Shown piece after piece: positions 21,624 through 33,042 of a stretch of 64,000 bases of DNA. The notes beneath the pieces were generated by a model that was not told the origin of the DNA, did no database searches, and worked only from the letters and a program-made list of their open reading frames with translations. Each line of letters opens with the position of its first letter. Position 1 is the first letter of the stretch. This stretch comes from Albugo candida (lineage: Eukaryota > Oomycota > Peronosporomycetes > Albuginales > Albuginaceae): assembly GCA_905220665.1 (NCBI GenBank), contig CAJNAR010000166.1, positions 62,001 to 126,000 of the forward strand, given 5' to 3'. The translations under genes were made by a program, and so were the position numbers.

Positions 21624-24454
21624 GGGTATTGATATCCCGACAACTATTTTTGATATAACCGACATTTTTTTTTAATTACAACATGCCTAGTTAAATTATT
21701 GCTCACAACTTTTTCTTTTTTGGCAATCGCATAAATAATTCTACATTTCTAACTAATTACATCCATACACACACTAAATTGTTGCTCCAACAACTTCAAT
21801 CCAGGATTAGTTGTGATTGGCTAATACGCGGATGCTTTTAACTGTGATAGGCTAATATATATATACGCTTGCCTACCAGATTGCAATATGCTTCCCCCTC
21901 CAGTACGCCTAACCTACAACACATTTTAAGAGCTCTTCAAAGCTGTACAAGAGTTTGCACCATAGAAGGCTATGCGTTGGCTATAAAGAGTCCTGTCAAA
22001 AATCTGCGATACTACATAAAGTCCGACGTAGGAAGGACATACGATACAAGGTAAGATTAAGTATATAATTTCAACGCTACTGATATAAAGTAAAACAGGT
22101 CAAACCTTACTAAAGAGAATCGACAGCGCCAAACTGCCACCAAGTTGATTGACTGCCCGTTTTTGCTCTACGCTTAAATATATAAACGTGATTCAAAATG
22201 GAGATTGCTTGTGAAAAATGGTCAGCATAACAATGAAAAATGAAACGATATTGCTGGGCATACAATAGCACGAAGGCTTACTATTGAGGCAAAAACAACA
22301 ATTCAAAGGTGCCTTTAATCTGGAGCCAGACCTAGCGAGGCGAGAAAAGCTCTTGAACTGCAAGATTCATCAAATAGAGCAAGCATGGGGGACATTTACA
22401 CTGAAAAGGTAAAGTCATGAATTAGCCTCAGAAATTTGTGTACTTGAATATGTTAAAATTTGATTTCATTCTCTTATTTCACTTTCCAGGGTAAGATACG
22501 AAATCAATCCCTCAATGGCAGAACACAAATCACAGCACTACCTGAGGAACTCAAGGAACACCATTACATCGTTTCAACCCAATGCAGCAATGACAACAAT
22601 CTGACGCACCTTTTTTTGCCAATCCATCAAATTGACACGACGCTTTCCTTCTGTTTTGTTCTTGGCCTGCACATACAAGACAAACAGGTATAAAATGCCC
22701 CTGCTCCATGCTGTTGGGTTTACTTGCCTAAATTCAACATTCTCATCATCGTTTACATTCCTGCCGAAGGATCAGGAAGACTAGATATGGGCGCTATACC
22801 AGATCAAAAGTATCTATAATGGGGTATCCTCTCCGAAGGTCATAATCACAGATCGCGAACTTGCGCTAGTAAGGGCTGTCCAGGAAGTTTTTCCAGCAAG
22901 CAAGCATTTACTTTGTCGTTGGCATATTAAAAAAATGTGTTGGAAAACTGTAAGGGCAAATTTGGTACTTCAAAAGAATTTGATGATTTTATGAGTGATT
23001 GGTCACACGAAGTAATGTTTCTCATGAAAAAAACACAGATTCTATTAGTATCTAATTGAAAGAATCATTCTTACAGTTGCAGAACAGCAGAAATCCTGAA
23101 ACTCTTACCAGCTCGTGGGAAAATAGGAAGATCAAGTCTAAATCAAAGCCAAATCAATTGTTGTACTTCGAAGAGACATGGCTTGTGCACAAGGAACGAT
23201 TTGTAAACAGAATGGACAATGTTTTACCCTCACTTTGGAAATAACCATACTTGCGAGTTGAAGGAGCACATGCCACAGCCAAAACATGGTTAAGGTCTCA
23301 GCAATGGATCTACGAGATGTAAGAGTCAAGTTAACTAATTGTCTACAGCAGCAGAAGAGGGGGTTTCGGACAGCAGCTGCAGCAACGGAAATCGAGTTTA
23401 CCATGATCTGAATGGCAGGATATATGATGGTGTAGTGCGTAAGGTGTCTCCCTTTGCTCTAAGAAAAATAAAAGATGAAATCAAGGAGGGCTTGGCTGAC
23501 AACAGGGCAGGAACTTGCACGCATGCTTTCGAAGCAATTTATGGTCTACCCTGCTGGCACTCACTTTCCAAAAGAATCGATAATGACCAAACTCTCTTAC
23601 CATCCGACATCCACCAACAATGGAACCTTTCTCCAGAAATTGAATCAGCAGTCTCAGAGGATGCTGAAGAAGATTCAGAGACTGGTATTGGAGAATATCA
23701 GAAAACTTTGGAGCAACTTGAGACAACTTACCAAGGCTTGAACTCCAGTGAACAAAAGGAAATGAAGGCTCAACTTATGCCCATGGCAACCCGGAGATCA
23801 AGAGCACCAAATCCCCCCTGTGCTATAGTTAAGCAGCGAGGAAGACCAGCAGGATCAAAGCAGCCTTTTAAGAATGAAGCTTCCATAAAACGAGACCTGT
23901 CAGCATTTGAGCATCAGACACAGGGAAAATGCAGGTGCAGCAATTGCGGAAAAATCGGCCATAACAAGCGATCTTGCAGAATTCCGGTTACAAGCTTAGA
24001 ATCAGGACAAGCTTAAGTAAAAAATTAGATATTTTTCCTTCCCACATTTTTTTCATAATACATTTTTATTCTCGGCCGTTACTTTATAATAACTTTTGCA
24101 TCTTTACGACGCATTACAGCTCAACAAACTGTCGATGAATCGTCTATTAATGGTGAGTGTTTAGCTCAGTTGAAGGTATCTATATTACTAGATAGCCTTA
24201 GACGTAAATGACTTCTATTAATTAGAAATGTAAACTTATCTATTTTCAAAATAGTTGTGGGAGTGATAATTTGAGTAGGCATGACGTAATCTAAATTAAA
24301 AAAAATGTAATTTAAAAAAAGTTGTCAGGATATCGAAACCATTATTTATTGTTACAAAAAAGTTGTGGGAGTAATATTTTAAGTAGGCATGATGTAATTT
24401 GAAATGAAAAATAAAAATGTAATTAAAAAAATAGTTGTCGGGATATCAATACCC
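21624..24454 (+). mobile_element. MULE-A, long copy
   Basis: Starts GGGTATTGATATCCCGACAACT and ends with its reverse complement at 24433-24454. Subterminal repeats (AACATGCCTA..TTAAATTATT.CTCACAACTTTTT) occur at both sides. About 450 subterminal bases on each side match the shorter copy at 15407-16431. The flanking 9-mers (TTTTTTATA and ATAATTTAT) do not match, so either the duplication has decayed or the element inserted at the end of MULE-B and later rearranged. Confidence 0.85.
21869..24016 (+). pseudogene. MULE-A transposase, mostly preserved 3' part
   Basis: 21869-22050 reads the FAR1-like start (KNLRYYIKSDVGRTYD), joined across a probable 47-nt intron to NRQRQTATKLIDCPF. The stretch from 22200 to 22800 is broken by shifts but shows THLFLPIHQID and MPLLHAVGF. 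22830-23005 gives VIITDRELALVRAVQEVFP and HLLCRWHIKKNV, the catalytic D and C-x-W-H blocks. The open frame from about 23340 to TAA 24014-24016 holds a SWIM-type CTHAFEAIYGLPCWH, an acidic stretch, KQRGRPAGSKQ, and a CCHC knuckle CRCSNCGKIGHNKRSC. The last 225 codons are intact; the 5' half is damaged. Confidence 0.75.
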
Positions 24455-26609
24455 ATAATTTATCTAAAGTAAGATTTCCAATACTAGCCAGATTGTGACA
24501 TCAAACGATGCACTCCCGACCCCTTTTTGCGCAAGTTTATCGGTGCAATGAGGTCACCCTGTAGTAGTTCTAGTTTATCTTCTTTGTCTGGATGCCACAA
24601 ATATGCGATCACGCATACAACGTCGGCAGGACAAAAGACTTTGCTGAAGAGAAAAAAAAATGTGAGGAAAGCAGTTTGTTAGACAGGCTTCATAGCCGAG
24701 TGTTGATCGTTGTTCGAATACAGTTTGATAAGAAAGCTTCAAACGAGGCTTTCGTATGTTTCGGATACGCCTTACCTTCATAAACGTTCTCCTGATGGAA
24801 TACATAACGTATTTTACGCATCTTGAGTCGAAAAAATGAAGAAGCTTCTAGTATAAAAGACTAGACGGAGCTATTCAGACAAAACAGATTGGATATCGGA
24901 GTCACCAAAATCCATGGGACGCCTCTGTTCAAGACCGAAAGAGTTAGAAGACAGCATCTTGGCAGGCGAGGAGCACGGTCTGACCTATGCTATGATAGTA
25001 TTTCATCATATTGAGAATCTTCCAATATTGATCATCTATTTGTTCACGGTATATCATGTCGTGCACCATGAGACTAGTTTGCTATAATGAATTCCCCCTA
25101 GCATGCTTCGTACACAGCCGATCTAAACTCAGTTACGTGCTCGAAGCGCTTTCTACACGGCGCTCTTGCCTGGCCATAATGGATCAATATTTTTGATGGA
25201 ATTGAGATCGGGCTACCTGGATACTGGCAAAGCTCTTCAATGACTATTACACAAAACACTTCTGATTAATTATGAATTAGTGTATACTGCGATTGAAACA
25301 CAAGCTTGATGCCACTCGAACAGAAATATGCAATCGTATGGATGTACAAGTAATGCTGTAATTTCTTCAGTCTGTCGAAATTTTGATTATCGTGTCTGAC
25401 AAAAATCACGTGATGTCAGACGTAGCGGTGGTAGTCTTGAATTATAAATGCTCTTGCATCAAGAAGCGTATGTGGTCGCTAGTAGCGATTTTTCAGCGCA
25501 TATTTATGTTATTGTCAGGGCAACCTACTCGGCGAGAAGTGTCGATGCTGCGAGATAACTACTTGATGGCGATCAAGCTAATATCAGAATTCTGCAGACC
25601 TGGTATCTTGAGCCGCTCGCAATCTGTACGCCTTGGCTTTTACTTGGCTTCCAGTTGATTTTATTTCAGATCAAGCAAGAGATCATTTCTGACAAAAACT
25701 AATAAAACTTCAATTTTACCTTACACTGACTTCTCATACATTCACTATTTTGTACACCTCACAATTACCACGCACACACTTGCTACCAAAGGACCAGGTT
25801 CTGCACACACGTGCTGTTACGGCCATTGAAAATTATTTTCAAGGTGGACGATTCAATGTGAATATCTTACATGTTAGCAATTCGTTTCTTTCGAGCTCAC
25901 CTATTCCAATTCGTATGATGATGTCTCCCACAATTACCAATCGAACATTCGACCAGCTATTAATAAAATGCGGGGGTCGAAATAGCATGGCTCAATGTGC
26001 ATTTGCCGTCTACCTCATTGGACTTGCACCGCTTCTACAGACGCTGCACAAATTTGGAGCCGTAAAATCCTTAATTCATTCCGTCACAATGTATTTAAGT
26101 GTAACCAAGGTTAGAATTTCGAAAATGAGGACTGTTGAAGCTCTTACACAGACCTATCAGGTGTGTAATCTTCTATGATACAAGTTGTTACATTCGACAA
26201 GGCATTGGATTGTAGCGAGTCAGTAGATGCAAAGAAGATTGACTTACAAGCAATAGCATTATTGCGGACTGGTCGGAATTATGTTAGGCGGTGTATAGCG
26301 TATGCAAGAAGTGCGTGATTAAGATGGTATATCACGAGTGACTGCCTCGCTTGTGTTTCAAAAAAAAAATGATATTGTGTCACCACAGGCGCAAAATGCA
26401 TACATGCGCAACCAGGGACAGTAGCTTGAAAATTTGCGTAGAACGCACACGGCTCAAAGTTAACGAGGTGTTATTCAGGTTAGTGACCAGGCTATCATGT
26501 CTTGAAAGGTACTATTTATTAGAGGCCTGTCACATAAGAGCATAACCATATTGTTATGAAATGAAAAAGAGTGGGTGGTTGACACAGCGTTTTTGATACA
26601 AACTCACGG
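24455..26609. other. No gene recognised; one open segment
   Basis: The longest frame is 25750-26178 (plus, 142 codons, first codon TTG). It is hydrophobic near MAQCAFAVYLIGLAPLLQTL and ends just before a possible GTGTGT donor, so it could be an exon, but no family is recognised. Frame 25383-25658 is similar in quality. Nothing else was found: no TIR, LTR or RNA gene. Confidence 0.3.
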
Positions 26610-28415
26610 ATGAGATTTATCTGGACTCTTAGCACGATATGCATTTTCCTAGCCATCCGGAACTTTGCATGTTGCGTTCGTGCAATGTACACTTTAAAAA
26701 TCAGCTCCCTTTTGCGACTTCAAAAGAATTGTCAAAAGTGTTTATTGCTTGCAGGTGCAACTCGTGTGGAAGCAAGAGAAAATTTCGAAAAAAAGCACAA
26801 GTACAAAGGAACGGTAAACATGATATATATGAGGGTTTGGGGCTCAGAATCCTTCCTGACAAACATAATGGCCTGCCAGACAATCAATACATGCCGAGAC
26901 CAATCTTTTGAGTTGCTTCCACCCCAAATCGTTACGAGCGGGACAATTGGCAGTACATCGACATTGATACAAAATACGGAGCTAAACGAAGTCGCTGCAA
27001 CATATGAGAAATACATTTTGCTACAATCAGACAATTCACGGTTTCGTCATCAACCACAGTCTTCGATTACAAGTGATACTTCGAATCAGATGATTTTGCA
27101 CTCCAATCAACAAGGGCAAGGTCGTATCTGCTTGCACGCATTAAGCTCGTTAATGACTGTAATATGTGAAGCGTGTCTTCAGAGATATAGTGACAAGGGT
27201 ACTATGGAAAAATATTATCTCAACCACAATGGCTGCATGAGTAACATGTACGTCATTTACACATCAGCTTATACAAAAGTCAAGTCTTCGTGCAAGGAAC
27301 GAAAAATATGCCCATCTACGATTGTGGCACCTTCGCAAAGTGTGTGCGATTTGTTCAAAACGAGACTTCTTTCGCCGAATTCAAATGTACCTATTATCGA
27401 GATAAAATTTGATGTATGGCATGGTAACGAAGGTTCAGACAAGCTGATTGATTTATTCACAAACTTGATGTACCCGTCCACCTGCTCGAAATCTCAATTC
27501 GTATTAAGCAGCGCGGAGAGCGATAACTGCTGGTCCTGCATGACCAGGAACGGTGGTTTGGTTGTTCTGGATCAAGATGAAAGATTCATTCCACCATTCG
27601 AAGCTACAGAGGGTTTTTATTATCGCATCATTCACTTCGCGCGGAATTTGAAAACTCCCATTACGTGTCCTTCCTGTGGTACTTTTGAATCGAGCACGTT
27701 GTGTATGTCACACGGTAGTCACGTCTACACTCCGAATTCTGTAAGCCACGATAATCACATGATGGATCTAACATTCAATGCCCACCTAAAAGGTCATAGC
27801 GTTTGCGCACTAGCGGTAATCGAGCGCAATGAAAACGACGCTGAAAACAAGAAATGGAAAACATGCTTCGGATTTGACGGGCATGTGTACGAGCTTTCAT
27901 CTATAGCCTCGCTGATATATCTATCAACATCAACAGAGTGGGAAGCAGCGGATATCTCGAAGAAATGCCTGAAAGAGGTTACTGTCACTGAATTTAGGTT
28001 CATGCCAGATATCATGTGCCAGTACGAATTTCGCCTTGCGGAATTGGATCTCAACCTGGTCAAGGACTTACTTCTACCAAGCAGTCAACTTACAGCGGGA
28101 ATCAATGAGCATGATTATACTGAAGAGCTGACTTTGGTAAAATGGGAAGCTACTTATGTCAAGGAATGTGTTGAATCGCTCGCACTGAATCGCAAAGTTG
28201 TTCTCATATCTCTGGTTAACAAATATGTTTGGATGGTATCATTTTCAGACTCGATTTCCAATTCGTGCACTAATGTACGCACTGCAGGAACAACGTATCT
28301 ATCAAATAGCCATCACCGACAGATATCGGCTGGAGAAGTCAGCAAGTATTTCTCCAAGCCTACAAACTTGCCCGTCCCTCACGCAGAAAGGCAAAAGATA
28401 CAGAGAAAAAAGTAA
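26610..28415 (+). CDS. Putative secreted cysteine-pair protein, 601 aa (possible CCG-type effector)
   Basis: ATG 26610 opens 601 codons without an intron in a region otherwise full of stops. Residues 1-25 (MRFIWTLSTICIFLAI then RNFACC) look like a signal peptide with a hydrophobic core. The mature part has no transmembrane stretch. It carries at least four CxxC pairs: CQKC (41-44), CEAC (about 186), CWSC (about 307) and CPSC (about 353). CWSCMTRNGG fits C-x2-C-x5-G, the pattern used to define the CCG class of secreted Albugo proteins; I recall that definition but cannot check it. The last 40 residues are basic (ERQKIQRKK). No enzyme motif is recognised. The gene stands alone among transposons, which is common for pathogen effectors. 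An overlapping frame (28198-28530) could be a shifted extension. Function unknown. Confidence 0.7.
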   Translation: MRFIWTLSTICIFLAIRNFACCVRAMYTLKISSLLRLQKNCQKCLLLAGATRVEARENFEKKHKYKGTVNMIYMRVWGSESFLTNIMACQTINTCRDQSFELLPPQIVTSGTIGSTSTLIQNTELNEVAATYEKYILLQSDNSRFRHQPQSSITSDTSNQMILHSNQQGQGRICLHALSSLMTVICEACLQRYSDKGTMEKYYLNHNGCMSNMYVIYTSAYTKVKSSCKERKICPSTIVAPSQSVCDLFKTRLLSPNSNVPIIEIKFDVWHGNEGSDKLIDLFTNLMYPSTCSKSQFVLSSAESDNCWSCMTRNGGLVVLDQDERFIPPFEATEGFYYRIIHFARNLKTPITCPSCGTFESSTLCMSHGSHVYTPNSVSHDNHMMDLTFNAHLKGHSVCALAVIERNENDAENKKWKTCFGFDGHVYELSSIASLIYLSTSTEWEAADISKKCLKEVTVTEFRFMPDIMCQYEFRLAELDLNLVKDLLLPSSQLTAGINEHDYTEELTLVKWEATYVKECVESLALNRKVVLISLVNKYVWMVSFSDSISNSCTNVRTAGTTYLSNSHHRQISAGEVSKYFSKPTNLPVPHAERQKIQRKK

Positions 28416-30143
28416 AAGTCGTCGGATGAATGCTGTAGGCAAGTATACCGATAAGATGATTCTACGTGATGGCCGCAGTGTAGGAAGAACAAGCGAGACT
28501 TCAGCTCGGAAAGTTGTCTTGGTTGTTTGAACCTTCCTATCTTATATCCGATAGCTACTGATTTTAGATAATGAGCGCGCGAGTGTGAATTGATTCCGTT
28601 TCTGTGAAAAACACGTAGTAGCATCCTGTCACCATCCAGAATGATATCCCGAAGCAACGGCCACTTTCGCTGCAGATATAGGGGTCGATGCATTGCAACA
28701 TAATTGTATTAGAGATAAATCGATGGCAAGTCGACGTTCAACGGTTGACACAACGTGCCTTTATTTCTTCTTGTATGGTGACCCCTTAGCAGGAATGCGC
28801 AAATGGTTGGATATATGCTAGCATCGATCCCAACAAGCACTTATAGATTATGCATGCTCATGATGCATTTTGTCAAGATGTAATAAGGACTCGATATCTG
28901 TCTAAATGCAATGTTCAGTACTTGACCGGAAAATCCACCCCAATCTATAACACTCAGAAATGCGAGGACGCGGAATACTCCGATTTAACGGATGAAGAAA
29001 GTTGCTCAGATCGACATTGGCACTACATCCATCGCAATAATGTTGGATGAGTTCTAGCTGCAGTGGAACTAGAATAGGTGTTTGCAACAGCGGTGCCATA
29101 AGTCCATATAATATACTGCTTACTTTGGCGTAATGAACTGCACCGTCGAAGAAAAAGTACTGCTGAGCAATGATCATCTCGTCATAATCCATGCGTGTTG
29201 TATGGCATGTTAGGTTTTTCATTGATCAACAACTGTCTCTATGACGGTGTATAAAAGGCGAAGTCAGTCGATGAAGACCTTTCTTAAGATTATTCTTACA
29301 AAACGCGAACCAAGTACTGGTGATCGATGCAAGGTACATCTAGAAATTCTTGCACGATCTTTATACAATCGTAAACGTTACCGGATCGAGCTGAAAAATG
29401 CACCTACTCCTCATATGCTCAATCAATCTGTCATCGCGGTCGTACTTGAGCGAGCTCAGAGACGGTCTTGCTTTTTTGGCTCGAGTTCAACTTCAGTCGA
29501 ATCCAGCAGCGTACATTTCTCTGAAACAGGATCAGCTGAGTCCGTCTTTGAAGAAAGGACATAATCTAGAAGAATTCAAGTGAGACATACGTTAACCTCC
29601 TGGGGATTTGTAGTGACCGCACCACATTTTTTGTTGTTTTCAGCAGGCGGCTAGAATATTTCAGTGGGATCCAGCATATGATTTATATAATGTTTAGGAG
29701 TTTCGTTTCGTCTTATCTATTGTTTTCCGATCTGAACTCTTATAATGTTGGACGCTCCACTGGATGACATCTATGTTCGATATTGAGCTGCACCAGCCTA
29801 AAAGACGCGCTGTGTAGAGTCAGCGCTACTCCAACATCTTGTGAAATCTTTCCTCCAATCCCTTTGACCATTTCTTTCTCTGCGTGTTCCAACTTAACGA
29901 TATTTATAGGAACTCGTTGTTCGTGACGATTTGCGCCAGACCAGAATAATCAATATCAAATCGCTATTAAAAATGAGTATGTTCCTAGAAAGCCTATGTG
30001 TACAAACTGTAAGTATCAATTTCAACTCTAGAAACGCTAAAAAATATATGTGAAGCACATTGCTGTGGAGCTATATTTCTTCTACACCACTACGTGAACT
30101 GCTTTGTTCTATTAAAATACAGTGTTCAATCGCGTTAAGCAAC
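28416..30143. other. No gene recognised; small open segments
   Basis: 29241-29564 and 29398-29583 (plus, overlapping frames) look faintly coding (LARSLYNRKRYRIELKN; RDGLAFLARVQLQSNPAA) and may be a broken or spliced fragment, but no family is recognised. A 106-codon minus frame at 28902-29222 is probably chance. Nothing else is seen up to the LTR at 30144. Confidence 0.3.
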
Positions 30144-30326
30144 TGTAATAACCTCCATTGTACATGCATGCATAGTTCATATTTAGTTGGAGAACTGGAT
30201 TAGCCAATCAAATAGGTGAACCAGGATTCTTTAATTTAGAATCTCACTTTCCATTTTTTAGCAAATAGAGCTCCGCCAGCAAATATCTTCCTTTGCTTCC
30301 TCTCCCTTCCTCCTGCCAACGTTACA
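30144..30326 (+). repeat. 5' LTR
   Basis: Begins TGTAATAACCTCCATTG and ends CCAACGTTACA. It contains CAAATAGAGCTCCGCC shared exactly with the 3' LTR. The sequence after it (ACTGGTAGCACTTG) would be the primer-binding site; I could not assign a tRNA. Confidence 0.95.
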
Positions 30327-30493
30327 ACTGGTAGCACTTGTTGGTCGTATAACTCAAAGATCGTTGGTCGTACGGAAGAAGTTTTTCTTACGCACTATTT
30401 AGCGTCACGACATTGGGAAAGCCGCTCGCCGAGTGTTTGTCGTTTGTTCCGGTCTGTTTGGTTGGACTTTTGTTGTTGTTTTTTTTGGTTATC

Positions 30494-31388
30494 ATGACGT
30501 CATTGAACCCTCAAGGATGGTCCCCAACGCGATCACGAAAACATTGATCGAAAAAAAAAATTAGTCGAAAAACAACAGCAATTGCTTGAAGCTATGACCA
30601 AGCGTGAAATAAAAGTTGAAGGGATCAGCTTACCTCAATTCCATGGTAAAATGGGCGAGTCCGTGAATCTGTACTTTGAGCAACTGGCTCAGTACTTTGA
30701 AGCAAAGAATATCGATTGGCGCGATGTCAGTCAAAGCACTCGTGTTTTGGCAATCACGACCGCCAATTTCAAAGGGAATGCCGCAGCTTGGTACAAGTTG
30801 AACAAGCCATATATCAAAGCCATGCAAGACCTCATCGTTCAAGTAAATGAAGAGTTTGTACCCCCTGATCTGCAAGAACGCTTGCGTGATCAATTGTACG
30901 CACTGAAACAGAAAAGCTGTCCAAACCTGGAAGTTTATATTTCACGTTTCCGTGAAGCTATCATGCAAGTTACGGAAATGAGCGAGTTGGATAAAATTAC
31001 CTATTTTACGCGCGGACTAGTGAGTTCCACACGGGAAGAAGTGCAATATCGCCGGTGTGCCACAAGTTCACAAGCCATGAAGATTCCGTTGGAGTATGAT
31101 CGATCTCATCGTGTCCGAGGGAAGAACTACCGTCCACCGGTATACTCGCAAGACCGATCACGTGCAACTTTCAATCAACATTATCACCATCAACAACCTG
31201 CATCACCGCACGTGCAAGAGAGTAACCCGGAACCAATGGAGATTGACTCAGGGTTTACCAAACATCGTCGCTCCTCATCATCATCAGCTTCTTCGTCGAA
31301 GAAATGTCGCTACTGTAAGAAGCCCGGTCACGTCATCGAACACTGTTACAAGCTGAAGAATAAGGAGAAGCAAGCTCATAGCGCTTGA
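30494..31388 (+). pseudogene. Chromovirus gag
   Basis: The main frame (30582-31388) gives 268 residues: a retrotransposon-gag core (GNAAAWYKLNKPYI, LRDQLYALKQKSCPNLEVYI, RGLVSSTREEVQ), a serine-rich spacer, and one CCHC knuckle CRYCKKPGHVIEHC near the C-terminus. An ATG at 30494 (MTSLNPQGWSPTRSRKH) probably was the start, separated from the main frame by a shift near 30545 in an A run. Gag builds the particle and binds element RNA. Confidence 0.85.
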
Positions 31389-31454
31389 CATGAACAAGCG
31401 GCTGCAAGCTTTAATGCTTCCACGTCTCCAAGAGCGACTTACTCGTTACCTTCT

Positions 31455-32940
31455 ATGACAAGTTCCGGGAACGAAGTGGAAATTATCGAAATGGAAGAGA
31501 TTTCGACGTCGACTATGGATCCGGTGCATCCAGAGGATGATCTTATTCGTAAACAAGGAACTTGTGATGGAACGCCTGTCACTATTATGTTTGATAGCGG
31601 TGCAACCTGTAATGTTGTTCGTCCCGGCTTGGTGAAGAAACTGACATAACCTGGTGTCTCCCAAGTTACACGATTTGATGGAATTTCCACTAGAGCCCGT
31701 TCCATTAGAAAGGGTGCTTTGACTATCGTATTGGATCGATACAGATTTCGCAATTTACAACTCATGGAATGGCCATTGGGTTCTGCTCATGATGTCATCT
31801 TGGGCAAACCATGGTTTGCCAAGTGTCAACCTCAGCTTGATTGGCGTTCTCATGAACTTTCATTTCCACATCAGTGCGGGCCTTTGACGTGCACTACTAG
31901 GGATAAACGCAATCAAATCGATATGGAAATTGCTGTAGTTGACTTCAAACGCAAAGTCAAGAAGCATGAGTACGACGAAGTGTGTCGAGTAAAGATCTGC
32001 GCTGTTATGACGGAGAATGATACAATACCTCAATCAATTACTACTCTTTTGAACGAGTTCAAAGATGCCTTTCCAGAGACACTTCCGGATGGACTTTCAC
32101 CTTCACGTCGTGTGGACTTTGATCTTATTATGAAACCGGATGCTGTACCTAGCAACCGTGCACCGTTTCGCCTATCTAATGTCGAACAAGATGCACTTGA
32201 CATGTTTGTCGTGGAAAAGCTCAAGAAAGCTTGGATCGAGATTTCTGACTCTCGATGGGTATCAAATATATTTGGTGTACCTAAGAAGGACCCCATTACT
32301 GGTCAACGATCCGAGTGGGTACTCTCGGACAACGCACATCTACCTCTTCGATGGATCTTTGATTACCGTTCCGTCAATTCGCAGACGATCATTCCGAAGA
32401 TACCACTTACTTTCTTGCATCGTCGAAACCTTTGATCAGGTGTGTGGTTGTGTCATCTTTTCAGTTCTGGATCTGGCCCAAGACTATCGTCAAATGCGGA
32501 TCGCATTCAAAAGCCGCAAGTATACCGCCTTTCGCACACCTATCAGTGGTGCGTGGCTCCTATGGGATTAGATGGTATGCCTGGTGTTTGGTCTCGTCTC
32601 GTGCGAGTACTTTTCGCGAAATACAACTTCATTATTGTCTATCTAGATGATATTTGTGTGTTCTCCACTAGTCTGGACGAACACGTAGGACATCTTCGCA
32701 TTCTGTTTGGAGTTCTTCGGTGTGAGAAGCTATTCTGCCATCATTCCAAATGTCATTTTGGCCAGTCAGAAGTGAAGTTTCTAGGTCATACAATTTCGGC
32801 TAAGGGACTTACAGTGGATACTCGGAAGACAGAAGCTATTGTGAAGTGGCCGACTCACTACAAATCAGAAACGACTATTAAGTTTCTTGGGTTTGGCTGG
32901 TTACTACCGTCGATTCATTCGTGACTACGCAGCTCTTGCG
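31455..32940 (+). pseudogene. Chromovirus protease and reverse transcriptase, frame-broken
   Basis: 31455-31649 has the retropepsin motif MFDSGATCNVV and then a stop. 31719-32435 holds DVILGKPWF and the RT fingers (SRWVSNIFGVPKKD, LRWIFDYRSVN). Near 32420-32445 there is a shift and then SVLDLAQDYRQM. Frame 32442-32924 has the palm site IIVYLDDICVFS with both aspartates present, then KFLGHTISAKG, and another shift before GYYRRFIRDY. Catalytic residues are intact but at least three frame breaks prevent translation of one polyprotein. Confidence 0.9.
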
Positions 32941-33042
32941 TTACCACTTGGCCCTCTAGTCAAGAAAGAACATGTTTGAAAATGGAATGATGGCCAGACT
33001 CATGCGTTTAAGCAACTCAAGGCCGCTCTTCAAGACGCACCT

